Source of the DNA: Poriferisodalis sp965237655
Lineage (GTDB): Bacteria; Actinomycetota; Acidimicrobiia; Acidimicrobiales; Poriferisodalaceae
DNA length: 64,000 nucleotides
Reading direction: 5' to 3'
Assembly (NCBI RefSeq): GCF_965237655.1
Contig: NZ_CBDEGB010000002.1
Coordinates: 248,001-312,000 of the forward strand
This document shows, piece by piece, positions 1 through 7,632 of this stretch. The position numbers and the translations under genes are program-made. The stretch's first letter is position 1, and each line of letters starts with the position of its first letter. The notes under the pieces were generated by a model. The model did not search any database. It saw only the letters and a list, made by a program, of their open reading frames with translations, and was not told the origin of the DNA.

Positions 1-1338
1 GCCGTGGTTGGACATGGCGACCATGTCGGACTTGCGCTCGCCGAGTAGCTGGGTAACTGCCCCGACGAAGCTCTCGGGGATGTCGATGGTGACGCGCTCG
101 GTGGGCTCGTGAAGCGTTCCGTCGATGGTGCGGGTGACTACCTTGGGCTTGCCCACGGTCATCTCGAAACCCTCGCGGCGCATGATCTCCACCAGCACTG
201 CTAACTGAAGCTCGCCTCGCCCCTGGACCTCCCAGGTGTCGGGCCGCTCGGTGTCCAGCACTCGCACCGACACGTTGCCGATCAGCTCGGCGTCGAGGCG
301 GTTTTTGATGAGGCGGGCGGTGACCTTGTCGCCGCCGAGACCTGCCATCGGGGAGGTGTTGATGCCGATCGTGATGGACAGACTCGGCTCGTCCACGGTG
401 ATGAGGGGCAACGGCTCGGGGTTGGTCGGATCGGCGAGCGTGTCGCCGATCGTGATGTCCTCGATGCCCGAGATGGCGATGATCTCGCCGGCGCCGGCCT
501 CGTCGGCGTCCACTCGATCGAGGCTTTCGGTGACATACAGCTCGTTGACCTTGGCTGTGGTGGTCGTACCGTCGGTGCGGCACCACGCCACGCTCTGGCC
601 TCGCTTGATGGTGCCGTGCATGACCCGGCACATCGCGATGCGCCCCACATAAGGACTGGAGTCGAGGTTGGTGACCCACGCCTGGAGCGAATGCTTGGGG
701 TCGTGCAAGGGAGCGGGCACGGTCTCGAGCAGCGTCTCGAACATCGGACGCAGATCGGTGCCTGGCTGGCCGAGGTCAAGCGTCGCTGTGCCCTGGCGGG
801 CGTTGGTGTACACGATCGGGAAGTCGATCTGGTCGTCGGTCGCGTCGAGGTCCAAGAACAGCTCGTACACCTCGTCGACGACGTCAGCGATGCGAGCGTC
901 TGACCGGTCGATCTTGTTGATCACCAGCACGACGGGCAGCTGCAGTTCCAGTGCCTTGCGCAGCACGAACCGCGTCTGCGGCAGCGGGCCCTCACTGGAG
1001 TCGACCAGCAGCAGGACGCCGTCCACCATCGTCAGCGCGCGCTCCACCTCGCCGCCGAAGTCGGAGTGGCCCGGCGTGTCGACGATGTTGATCTTCGTCT
1101 TTTCGCCGCTGTCGCGCACGTAGCGCACAGCGGTGTTCTTGGCCAGGATCGTGATGCCCTTCTCGCGTTCGAGGTCCATCGAGTCCATGACCCGTTCGGC
1201 AACCGTCTCGTTGGCGCGAAAGGCCCCTGACTGCCACAGCATGGCGTCGACGAGGGTGGTCTTTCCGTGGTCGACGTGAGCGATGATGGCCACATTGCGC
1301 AGGTCTGCGCGCGCAACGAGATGAGGGGATGCAGCCAT
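1..1338 (-). CDS. typA: Translational GTPase TypA/BipA, C-terminus beyond window
   Basis: Ribosome-associated GTPase of the EF-G/LepA superfamily, linked to ribosome assembly and stress adaptation. The first 446 codons are present; the 3' end lies outside the window. All G motifs are visible near the N-terminus: the P-loop AHVDHGKTTLVDAML, the switch region EREKGITI, DTPGHSDFGGEVER and NKID. The last visible residues MVAMSNHG match the conserved C-terminal-domain segment of TypA. The start is ATG at 1338 with GAGGA about seven bases upstream. The gene reads out of a 311-base intergenic region that carries paired repeats at 1567-1605. Identification is secure from the motifs. Confidence 0.97.
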   Translation of the reverse strand, partial: MAASPHLVARADLRNVAIIAHVDHGKTTLVDAMLWQSGAFRANETVAERVMDSMDLEREKGITILAKNTAVRYVRDSGEKTKINIVDTPGHSDFGGEVERALTMVDGVLLLVDSSEGPLPQTRFVLRKALELQLPVVLVINKIDRSDARIADVVDEVYELFLDLDATDDQIDFPIVYTNARQGTATLDLGQPGTDLRPMFETLLETVPAPLHDPKHSLQAWVTNLDSSPYVGRIAMCRVMHGTIKRGQSVAWCRTDGTTTTAKVNELYVTESLDRVDADEAGAGEIIAISGIEDITIGDTLADPTNPEPLPLITVDEPSLSITIGINTSPMAGLGGDKVTARLIKNRLDAELIGNVSVRVLDTERPDTWEVQGRGELQLAVLVEIMRREGFEMTVGKPKVVTRTIDGTLHEPTERVTIDIPESFVGAVTQLLGERKSDMVAMSNHG

Positions 1339-1649
1339 GGTGATCCTCGCAAGGAGACGGCGCCGACGCAGCGTTGGGTTGCAAGCTCACCGCAGGTGAG
1401 CGGAGTCGAAGGACTCCGGGCGCAGAACGGAGGCCCACCGAATCTGGAGGCTCTGATTCCTGCCGGATTCGAAGGCCTCAGCAGAGCTTGATTCTACGGG
1501 CGGGAGCGAACGGCACGTCCGCACGATGCGAACACGTGAGCACTTGCAAACAACGCAACAGAACGATTGCAATCCATGCATTGCGTACGTTGCAGTCCAT
1601 GCAATGACCTGTGGCTGGTGGCCGACCGGCGCTTGTGTGTTCCGAACTG
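1339..1649. other. Intergenic region between the esterase and typA
   Basis: About 310 bases with no convincing gene. It must hold the typA promoter (typA reads leftward from 1338) and the 3' flank of the esterase. The only structure seen is the paired repeat near 1567-1605. A GATTCGAAGG-like string near 1462 recalls a tRNA T-arm, but no cloverleaf could be built around it on either strand. Confidence 0.5.
1567..1605. promoter_or_regulatory. Paired 16-bp near-direct repeats upstream of typA
   Basis: TTGCAATCCATGCATT (1567-1582) is followed by TTGCAGTCCATGCAAT (1590-1605), 13 of 16 bases identical and spaced 23 bases start to start, roughly two helical turns. Each copy is itself a partial dyad (TTGCA...TGCAA). 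This arrangement is typical of a binding site for a dimeric regulator. It lies about 230 bases upstream of typA, so its target is uncertain; the regulator is not identifiable. Confidence 0.4.
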
Positions 1650-3182
1650 CTAGATCACGCCGTCCCAGAGACTGATCTCCGTGGCGGCGGGGCTATTGAC
1701 AACGCGGCACTCGTCGTCGAAGAGCATCGTTGGGCGAGTACTCCGTTCCCAGCGGGGCCAGTCGGGCAGGCCGCTGTGGTTGGGGTTGCCGTCGGTTGCG
1801 AACCGGACCCATGCGTCGTGCGTGGCGGCAATCAGGTCGGCCGGCGGGTTGTTGCCGACGAAGCCGCGGCTCATGTCGTTGTCGGTTTGGTCGAATGCGA
1901 ACGGCACCTCGATGAAGTGGTGCGCGCCCCATTCGCCGTCGCGCTCAGGGTTGTCCCAGTCGAATCGGTACGTCCACAGGTCGGAGTTGTGCGCGGCTTG
2001 GGCGTCGGCCATGCGGATGGCCGGCACGGTGAACATGCGGTCGGTCTCGACGGCCGCTGCCAGCTCGTGCGGCGCGGCGCCGGGCCGGTTGTCGCTATAT
2101 ACCTGCAGGGCCGTATCGCCGTCCTTGCCGGCCATTCCGAAGACCGCGCTGGTGCTGGCTTGCACCAGTTCGTCGCTGAACATCTCCTTGAGGTCCACCA
2201 CGAAGATCAGTGCCTCTTCCTTGGTGGAACCGATCATCACCGACACGTCCGAGGCCGCACCAGCCGCAATGGCGTCAATCGGCCGTTGCGGCAGCTCCTC
2301 AGTGAAATAGGTGGGCTGGAAGGCCATCGGCACCGCCGCTGCCTCGCGGTACTTCTCCGGGTCGCGTGTTGCGCTCAGATCGTCGGTGATCGCGATCTGC
2401 GCAGCGAGCAGGTCGTCATTGCTGACGGCCGCCAGCGCAGCTGTGTCGCCCGGTGTGATGCCGACCGCGTCCAGCACGTAGCTGCCGATGAGCGAGGTGG
2501 TGTCGGCGCTGAGGCCGTTGTGAGCGGCGCCGCTCTGGGGGATGGCGGCCCGGAAGAGGCCCTTCGCTGCAGGCATCGCCATCAGCGTCGAGCAGCTCAT
2601 GCCGCCCGCGGATTCGCCGGCGATGGTGACCTTGCCGGGATCGCCGCCGAACGCGCCGATGTTGTCTTGTACCCACTCCAGCGCAGCGATCTGGTCGAGC
2701 ATGCCCACGTTGCCCGACGCGGCCAGTTCACCGAAGTGGCCGGCGAGGTTCCAATAGCCCTGAACTCCGAGGCGGTAGTTGATCGTCACGCAGACGACGC
2801 CATCGCGGGCAAACGCTCCACCGTTGTACACGTCGTCCACGCCGCTGCCGGCGTAGAACGCACCGCCGTGGATCCACACCAGCACCGGCATGTCGCCTGC
2901 TGTGGGGTCCGGCGTCCACACGTTCAGCCGCAGGCAGTCGTCGCCGGAAGGATTCGGGGGCGTGCCCAGCTCGCCGAAGATGCCCGGCATGGCCTGCTGC
3001 AGTGCCACCGGGCCGAAGGCCGAGGCGTCGCGCACACCATCCCAGCCGGCTGGCGCGACTGGCGGCCGGAATCGCAGGTCGCCCACCGGAGGCGCCGCAT
3101 AGGGAATGCCTTTGTAGGCGTGGACGCCCTGGTCGTCGATACCTGCCAGTCGTCCCGAGGTAATCGTCACTTCTCCAGCCAT
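1650..3182 (-). CDS. Type B carboxylesterase
   Basis: Alpha/beta-hydrolase of the carboxylesterase type B family (510 aa, normal length), hydrolysing carboxylic esters. The nucleophile is Ser191 in GESAGG, the oxyanion hole is HGG at 105-107 inside IHGGAFYAGSG, the acidic residue is in KEE near 322, and the catalytic His is one of HH at 421-422. No signal peptide is evident, so it is probably cytoplasmic. The start at 3182 is chosen because AGGGGGCAG lies just upstream and the protein begins directly with the conserved N-terminal GRLAG...YKGIPYAAPP segment; the open frame continues 164 codons further but that part is low-complexity and non-homologous. An IS982 copy ends 137 bases upstream, close to its promoter. 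Confidence 0.93.
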   Translation of the reverse strand: MAGEVTITSGRLAGIDDQGVHAYKGIPYAAPPVGDLRFRPPVAPAGWDGVRDASAFGPVALQQAMPGIFGELGTPPNPSGDDCLRLNVWTPDPTAGDMPVLVWIHGGAFYAGSGVDDVYNGGAFARDGVVCVTINYRLGVQGYWNLAGHFGELAASGNVGMLDQIAALEWVQDNIGAFGGDPGKVTIAGESAGGMSCSTLMAMPAAKGLFRAAIPQSGAAHNGLSADTTSLIGSYVLDAVGITPGDTAALAAVSNDDLLAAQIAITDDLSATRDPEKYREAAAVPMAFQPTYFTEELPQRPIDAIAAGAASDVSVMIGSTKEEALIFVVDLKEMFSDELVQASTSAVFGMAGKDGDTALQVYSDNRPGAAPHELAAAVETDRMFTVPAIRMADAQAAHNSDLWTYRFDWDNPERDGEWGAHHFIEVPFAFDQTDNDMSRGFVGNNPPADLIAATHDAWVRFATDGNPNHSGLPDWPRWERSTRPTMLFDDECRVVNSPAATEISLWDGVI

Positions 3183-3445
3183 GTCTGCCCCCTGTCGGTT
3201 CCCGGCCGGTTGCCGGTCGGATTTCGCTGCCGGAGCCGCGGATGGCTGCTTGCAACTCTCTCCACGGCAGGCAAGCCGTCGCCGAGACGCCGAGACGCCG
3301 AGACGCCGTGGCGGCGATGCTAGATGAGTAGTTCCAAGGGGTGGGGTCCGCCGTTGGTGTGGTGAGGGTGTCCAAGCTCGGGGTGTGAATACACGCCTCG
3401 ATCCTGGAGGACCGGACCATGAACCCGGACTTGGACACTCTTGAA

Positions 3446-4537
3446 TCACCCCGGGTTCAGTAGAGACTCGGGTTGTTGAGTCACGGCCGGGGTGGCTGTG
3501 ACGGTTTGACGGTAGTAGGCGGTTTCGTGTTCGGCGGGGGTGGTGTAGCTGCCGCGGCCGGGCAGCAGGGCGCTGTGGCTGCGTCGGTGGTTGTACCAGT
3601 CGACGTATTCGAGGGTGGCGAACTCGACGTCGCGCAGTCCTTGCCACGGTCCCCGGGGGTAGACGAGCTCCCATTTGAACAGGCCGTTGAAGCTCTCGAT
3701 CATGGCGTTGTCATAGGAATCGCCTCGGGTTCCGACCGAGGCGACGATGTCGTTGTCGTCGAGGCGCTGGCTGTAGCGAATGGAAAGATATTGCGACCCG
3801 CGGTCGCTGTGATGAGTCACCTCCTCGATGCTGTGGCCGTCGCGGCGGCGCCCCGAGATGGCCATCTCCAAGGCATCGAGCGCCAGCTCGGTGCGCAGCG
3901 ACCACGACGCCTGCCAGCCCAGGACCCGGCGCGAATAGGCGTCGATCATGAACGACACGTACACCCAGCCGCTGCGGGTGCGCACGTAGGTGAGATCGGC
4001 GAGCCACAGCCGGTTCGGGGCCGGCACTGTGAAGGCCGGTTGCGCCCCTTCCATCCCGGTTCACCAGGTCCGCGGGCCGGCAGGCGTCGGGGTCGCTGGT
4101 GGTGGTGCGCACCGTGGCGCCTCGGCGGGTCCCTTCGAGGCTCAGCTGGCGCATCAGCCGCTCCACAGTGCAGCGGTTCACCAGGTCCGCGGGCCGGCAG
4201 GCGTCGGGGTCGCTGGTGGTGGTGCGCACCGTGGCGCCTCGGCGGGTCCCTTGCTCAGCTGGCGCATCAGCCGCTCCACAGTGCAGCGAGCCACCGTGAT
4301 GCCCTCGACGCGGTTGAGGTGATCCCACACCTTGGCCGCCCCGTACGCGTCGTAATTGTCCCGGTGCACACGAGCGATCTCTCCGCACAACCAGGCGTCG
4401 CGCTGCGCCCGCGCCGACGGCGGCCGGCACCTGGCTGCGTAATAGGTGGACGGGGCGATCCCGACGCCGTGCTCGGCGAGCACAGCGCAGATCGGCTCGA
4501 CCCCGAACCGGTCGCGATGGGCGTCGATGAACGCCAC
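3446..4537 (-). pseudogene. IS3-family transposase OrfB (integrase core), broken
   Basis: The N-terminal part (GTG 4537, MAFIDAHRDRFGVEPICAVL) and the DDE integrase core (NRLWLADLTYVRTRSGWVYV, HHSDRGSQY, DNAMIESFNGLFKWELV) are in different frames. Between them a 117-base tandem duplication repeats CTVERLMRQLS...DLVNR, the second unit has lost 4 bases, and a further shift separates DLVNR from the AFTVPAPNRLW frame. The catalytic D, D and E are all present in the C-terminal piece, but no full-length product can be made by ordinary translation. Its stop codon lies within the left inverted repeat. Confidence 0.93.
4058..4287. repeat. 117-bp tandem duplication inside IS6110-like orfB
   Basis: Unit 1 spans 4058-4174 (117 bases) and unit 2 spans 4175-4287 (113 bases). 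They are identical by eye except for loss of CGAG in unit 2 after GGGTCCCTT. The 4-base loss puts the repeat copies in different frames. Near-identity implies a recent event. Confidence 0.93.
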
Positions 4538-4857
4538 TATCGCTTCGACTGGCGGTCGAGCTCCGCCCCGAAGAAAGCCGACGCCGCCTTCAATATCTCG
4601 TTCGCTCGGCGCAGCTCACGGTTCTCGCCTTCGAGCTCTTTGATCCGAGCCCGCTCCGCTGAGGTCACCCCGGCCCGGGTCCCGCCGTCGATCTCAGCGC
4701 GGCGCACCCACAGCCGCACCGTCTCCGGGGTCGGGCCCAGCTTGTCGGCGACCGAGCAGATCGCCTCCCACTGCGACCCATAGCAGCGCTCGTTGTCGAG
4801 CACCATTCTCACCGCACGCTCACGCAGCTCGGCTGGATATCTCCCATTTCCTGGCAT
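4537..4857 (-). CDS. IS3-family transposase OrfA (IS6110-like)
   Basis: 106-aa helix-turn-helix DNA-binding subunit of the IS3 transposase. It opens with RYPAELRERAVRMVLDNE and has a coiled leucine-zipper-like segment IKELEGENRELRRANEIL before the terminal ASAFFGAELDR. The stop TAG overlaps the GTG start of orfB by one base (TAGTG), the usual arrangement for programmed frameshifting or coupled translation in this family. OrfA is intact although its partner is broken. Confidence 0.92.
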   Translation of the reverse strand: MPGNGRYPAELRERAVRMVLDNERCYGSQWEAICSVADKLGPTPETVRLWVRRAEIDGGTRAGVTSAERARIKELEGENRELRRANEILKAASAFFGAELDRQSKR

Positions 4858-6073
4858 CGCTCCATCCTCTCAAGGAACAGAGCCTCCACCAAACCCGGTG
4901 TGATTCATCTCGCGACTGCACTGTGTGTGAAGGCCGATGATCTGTTGTGTGCGAACCCGCAGTGGGTTCCTGAGCGCCCGGCGGTGGGCATCGCGCCGAA
5001 GCTGTCCGATGCGGAGCTGGTGACGCTCGCGGTGATCTCGGCGCTGCTGGGGTTCGATTCCGAAGCACGGTTCGTTCGCTTCGCCCGGACGCATCTGGGG
5101 CCGTGGTTCCCGTACATCCCCAAGCGTCCGGGCTACAACAAGCGGCTGCGCCGCAGCGCCGAGATGATCGCTCGTGTCGTCGAGCGTCTCTCACGCGAGT
5201 GCCCCAGCTGGCACGACGACGTGTGGCTGGCGGACTCCGCACCGGTCGAGTGCGGCCGTTCCCGTCAGACCCAAAAGCGCTCTGACCTCGCGGGATGGGC
5301 CCAATACGGGTACTGCGCGTCGCACTCGCGCTGGTTCTGGGGGCTGCGCCTGCACCTTGTCACAACACCCTCGGGGCTACCGGTCGCGTTCGCCCTCGCC
5401 GGAGCGAAAGCCGACGAGCGAGACATCTGCGCGGACATGATCGACCATGCCGGCCTCACGCGACCCGGCCAGACCCTCATCGCGGACAAGGGCTATCGGC
5501 GCGCCAGCTTCGAAAGGCACCTCAGCGAGCGAGGCATCACGCTCATCCGTCCAGCGATGCGCACCGAGCCAGCGCGGCCCCACCAGCAGTTCCTGCGGCC
5601 GCTGCGCCAGATCATCGAATCGGTCAACCAGACCTTCAAATCCCAGATCAGCCTCGAACGCCACCGCGGCCGCACCCGCGCCGGCGTCGCCGCACGCGTC
5701 CTGGCCCGCATCGCAGCACTCACCGCCGCCATCTGGCACAACGAGACCTACCGCCACACACGCCCCAGCCGCTCACTCACCGCCTACGACCACTAACCCC
5801 TTGGAACTACTCATCTAGGTCCCACCCCTTCGGACAGCAGTCACTGCCCTCAGCCGCAAACAGCGGCGGTTCGGCGAACGAGATCGTCAGGGCGGAACTC
5901 GCGGACGCCGACAAGCGAGACCTGTACCCGGCCAGTCAAGGCGTTGCCGATCCGCTGTTCAAGACTCGCTGCGGCCATGGCACCTCGACCTTGAGCTCTT
6001 TCCGAATCGGCACTGTTGGTGCTGATCTTCTGCTGCCCGCACCGCTCGTGCGGCTTCGGCAGGCGGCCCTAGG

Positions 6074-6553
6074 GTGGGCGACGTGCTGGCAGTGCTGATC
6101 TTGCTGCTCGTGTCGGTGCCGTTGCTGGAGCTGTATGTGATTGTGCAGGTTGCCGGCGGGCTGGGCACGGGGCAGACGATCGTGCTGCTGCTCGTTGTTT
6201 CTGTGGTGGGGGCTTGGATGGTGCGCCGGTCCGGGCTGGGCGTGCTGAACCAGATTCGCACCCGATTGGCGCAGGGCGAGCTTCCCGGCAACGAACTGGT
6301 TGACGGGCTGTTGATCCTGCTCGCGGGGGCGTTCATGCTGACGCCCGGCTTCCTGACCGACGTTTTGGGTCTGTTCCTGCTCTTCCCGCCGACCCGGGTG
6401 GCCGTACGCTCGGTGCTCGTGCGCCGTTACTCCCAACGGATCACGGTCGCTGGCAGGACTGGCGGAGCAGGTGCTCCCGGCGGAACTGGCCGCAGTGGCC
6501 CCGCACTCGACGCAGAAAGCTTCCCGAACGACTCCGATGACCGATTCACCTGA
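6074..6553 (+). CDS. fxsA: FxsA family membrane protein
   Basis: 159-aa integral membrane protein of the FxsA family, known from suppression of phage T7 exclusion in E. coli; its biochemical role is unknown. Hydrophobic segments are visible at about 3-25 (VLAVLILLLVSVPLLELYVI), 30-50 and 70-105, with the family-typical L.E.Y and GAxMLTPGFLTDxLGLxLLxPPTR pattern. The hydrophilic C-terminal tail is rich in Gly and Thr. GTG 6074 is the likely start; a second in-frame GTG lies at 6083. It sits between two IS982 copies. The 255 bases upstream (5819-6073) show nothing recognisable. Confidence 0.9.
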   Translation: MGDVLAVLILLLVSVPLLELYVIVQVAGGLGTGQTIVLLLVVSVVGAWMVRRSGLGVLNQIRTRLAQGELPGNELVDGLLILLAGAFMLTPGFLTDVLGLFLLFPPTRVAVRSVLVRRYSQRITVAGRTGGAGAPGGTGRSGPALDAESFPNDSDDRFT

Positions 6554-7445
6554 GAACTACGGACCTCCCGACGCTGGGCGTTTCCCAGCGAACGGCTCGT
6601 ACATAGGAAGGGAATGGCTACCGATCGGCGTTGCGCTGCTCGCACTCGCGGTGGCGATCGCAGCGTTGGTCATCGCCGTCGACGACTCCGACAGCGACGA
6701 CCACACAGCCGTTGAACCCGAGTCGAGCGCCACGGCGACTGCGCCCGCGCCGGCGACGACTCAGGCATTCTCCACCACCACGTTGCCCACGGTTCAGACG
6801 CTGCAGCCTTCGCCGACGACGACGGCCGCGCAGCAGGTCGTGACGGCCACGTCGGCTGCTGAGTCTGACGAGATGTCCAGCGAAGGTGCTGAGGGCCGCA
6901 TGGTGCTGGCTGTAGTTGGCATCGGCCACGACAGCACGCTGAACGTGCGCGAGACGCCCGGAGGCGCGATCGTCGGCAAGCTTGAGTCGCTTGCCACGGG
7001 AATCGTTCCCACCGGCACGACGCGTGAGGTGTCCGGGGTGACCTGGCACGAGGTGCACGCAACGGGGGTTGTCGGCTGGGTCAGCGGCGAGTACCTGGCG
7101 CCTCTTGGTGCGACCTACGACGCCACATCGCAGATTATGGCGATCCTTGGCGAGGTAGTGAGATGGGAGACGATGACCGATATGGGTCGGTCCGTGGCTG
7201 GTGCTGTGGCATCGACGGAGCCCGAGTCGCGGGTGAGAAACTCAGGTGCCGGCGTGGTCAGCGATGTCCTCGGCGAGATCACGATGGACATCGTCGGTCA
7301 GCCCGACGATTCGATCCGTGGCTTCCGGCTGCGAATAGTTGCGACTCCAGGTGAGGAGGGCGAGTCCTTCATACTCAGGAGCGTCGAGGGCACCGTGATG
7401 TGTTACACCGAGCGCGGCGTCTCCGCGGAGGGTCTCTGCCACTGA
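6537..7445 (+). CDS. Membrane-anchored protein with bacterial SH3 domain
   Basis: 302 aa from ATG 6537, overlapping the fxsA stop by 17 bases, which suggests coupled translation. A single transmembrane helix (WLPIGVALLALAVAIAALVI) follows a short cytoplasmic N-terminus, then a Thr/Ser/Pro-rich linker, then an SH3b-like domain around LNVRETPGGAIVGKL...WHEVHATGVVGWVSGEYLAP, then a C-terminal region without recognised motifs. SH3b domains often bind cell-wall peptides, so a surface or wall-associated role is plausible but inferred. Confidence 0.8.
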   Translation: MTDSPENYGPPDAGRFPANGSYIGREWLPIGVALLALAVAIAALVIAVDDSDSDDHTAVEPESSATATAPAPATTQAFSTTTLPTVQTLQPSPTTTAAQQVVTATSAAESDEMSSEGAEGRMVLAVVGIGHDSTLNVRETPGGAIVGKLESLATGIVPTGTTREVSGVTWHEVHATGVVGWVSGEYLAPLGATYDATSQIMAILGEVVRWETMTDMGRSVAGAVASTEPESRVRNSGAGVVSDVLGEITMDIVGQPDDSIRGFRLRIVATPGEEGESFILRSVEGTVMCYTERGVSAEGLCH

Positions 7446-7524
7446 CGACGCCGCAACTGACGACCCCGCAGCTGACGATGCTTCAAACGGTGGCACTGAG
7501 CACCGGCCGCCCGGAGTAGCGCCC

Positions 7525-7632
7525 ATGCCGGGACATCGCCGGCGCGTGATCGCCGCTGGCGCGATCGGCCTGGTCTTCCTGCTGCTCGGCCTCACCGTTT
7601 ATCCCAACATCGACCATCCCCTAGATGATTAG
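7525..7632 (+). pseudogene. 5' fragment of a signal/TM-anchored protein truncated by IS982 copy B
   Basis: ATG 7525 opens a frame reading MPGHRRRVIAAGAIGLVFLL then LGLTVYPNIDHP, that is, a basic start plus a hydrophobic helix typical of a signal or anchor peptide. It runs straight into the left inverted repeat of IS982 copy B (7621) and stops in it at 7632. No convincing downstream half was found beyond 8650. It may be the beginning of a disrupted secreted or membrane protein, or simply a short hydrophobic frame. Confidence 0.45.

Larger units (their letters stand above)
3442..4907 (-). mobile_element. IS6110-like element, IS3 family
   Basis: The ends are TG...CA. Left TGAATCACCCCGGGTT and the complement of the right end, TGAATCACACCGGGTT, match at 15 of 16 positions. 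The flanking TCT at 3439-3441 and 4908-4910 is a 3-bp target duplication, as expected for the family. It sits inside codon 8 of the IS982 copy A transposase. Both orfs read leftward. OrfA closely resembles IS6110 OrfA (RYPPELRERAVRMV-type start, ASAFFGAELDR-type end). At 1466 bases it is longer than typical because orfB holds a tandem duplication. Confidence 0.93.
3419..5796 (+). pseudogene. IS982-family transposase, split by IS insertion
   Basis: The first eight codons (MNPDLDTL, start ATG 3419 with GGAGG upstream) are separated from the rest by the IS6110-like insertion. Coding resumes at about 4911 with ATALCVKADDLL and runs uninterrupted to TAA at 5796. Rejoined, the protein is 302 aa and aligns end to end with the copy B transposase. 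DDE-type residues are visible in VWLADSAPVECG and LIADKGYRR, the C-terminus is the family-typical SLTAYDH. The gene is inactive only because of the insertion; an open frame starting within the IS3 end (MIHLATALC) could give an N-terminally altered protein. Confidence 0.93.
3320..5818 (+). mobile_element. IS982-family element (copy A), interrupted by an IS3-family element
   Basis: Bounded by perfect 22-bp inverted repeats: CTAGATGAGTAGTTCCAAGG.. at 3320-3341 and its complement at 5797-5818. The total is 2499 bases; removing the nested element (1466 bases plus one 3-bp target copy) leaves exactly 1030 bases, identical in length to copy B at 7621-8650. The transposase reads rightward and its stop codon directly abuts the right inverted repeat. 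CTAG is found at both tips here and in copy B, so it could be part of the repeat or a 4-bp palindromic target duplication. Confidence 0.92.

Noticed and set aside
1455..1490. tRNA-like T-arm sequence
   Set aside because: No acceptor stem, anticodon arm or CCA-compatible structure could be formed on either strand.
1611..3323. Long open frame opposite the carboxylesterase
   Set aside because: It is the GC-rich shadow of the esterase; its translation has no motifs while the esterase strand has a full catalytic triad.
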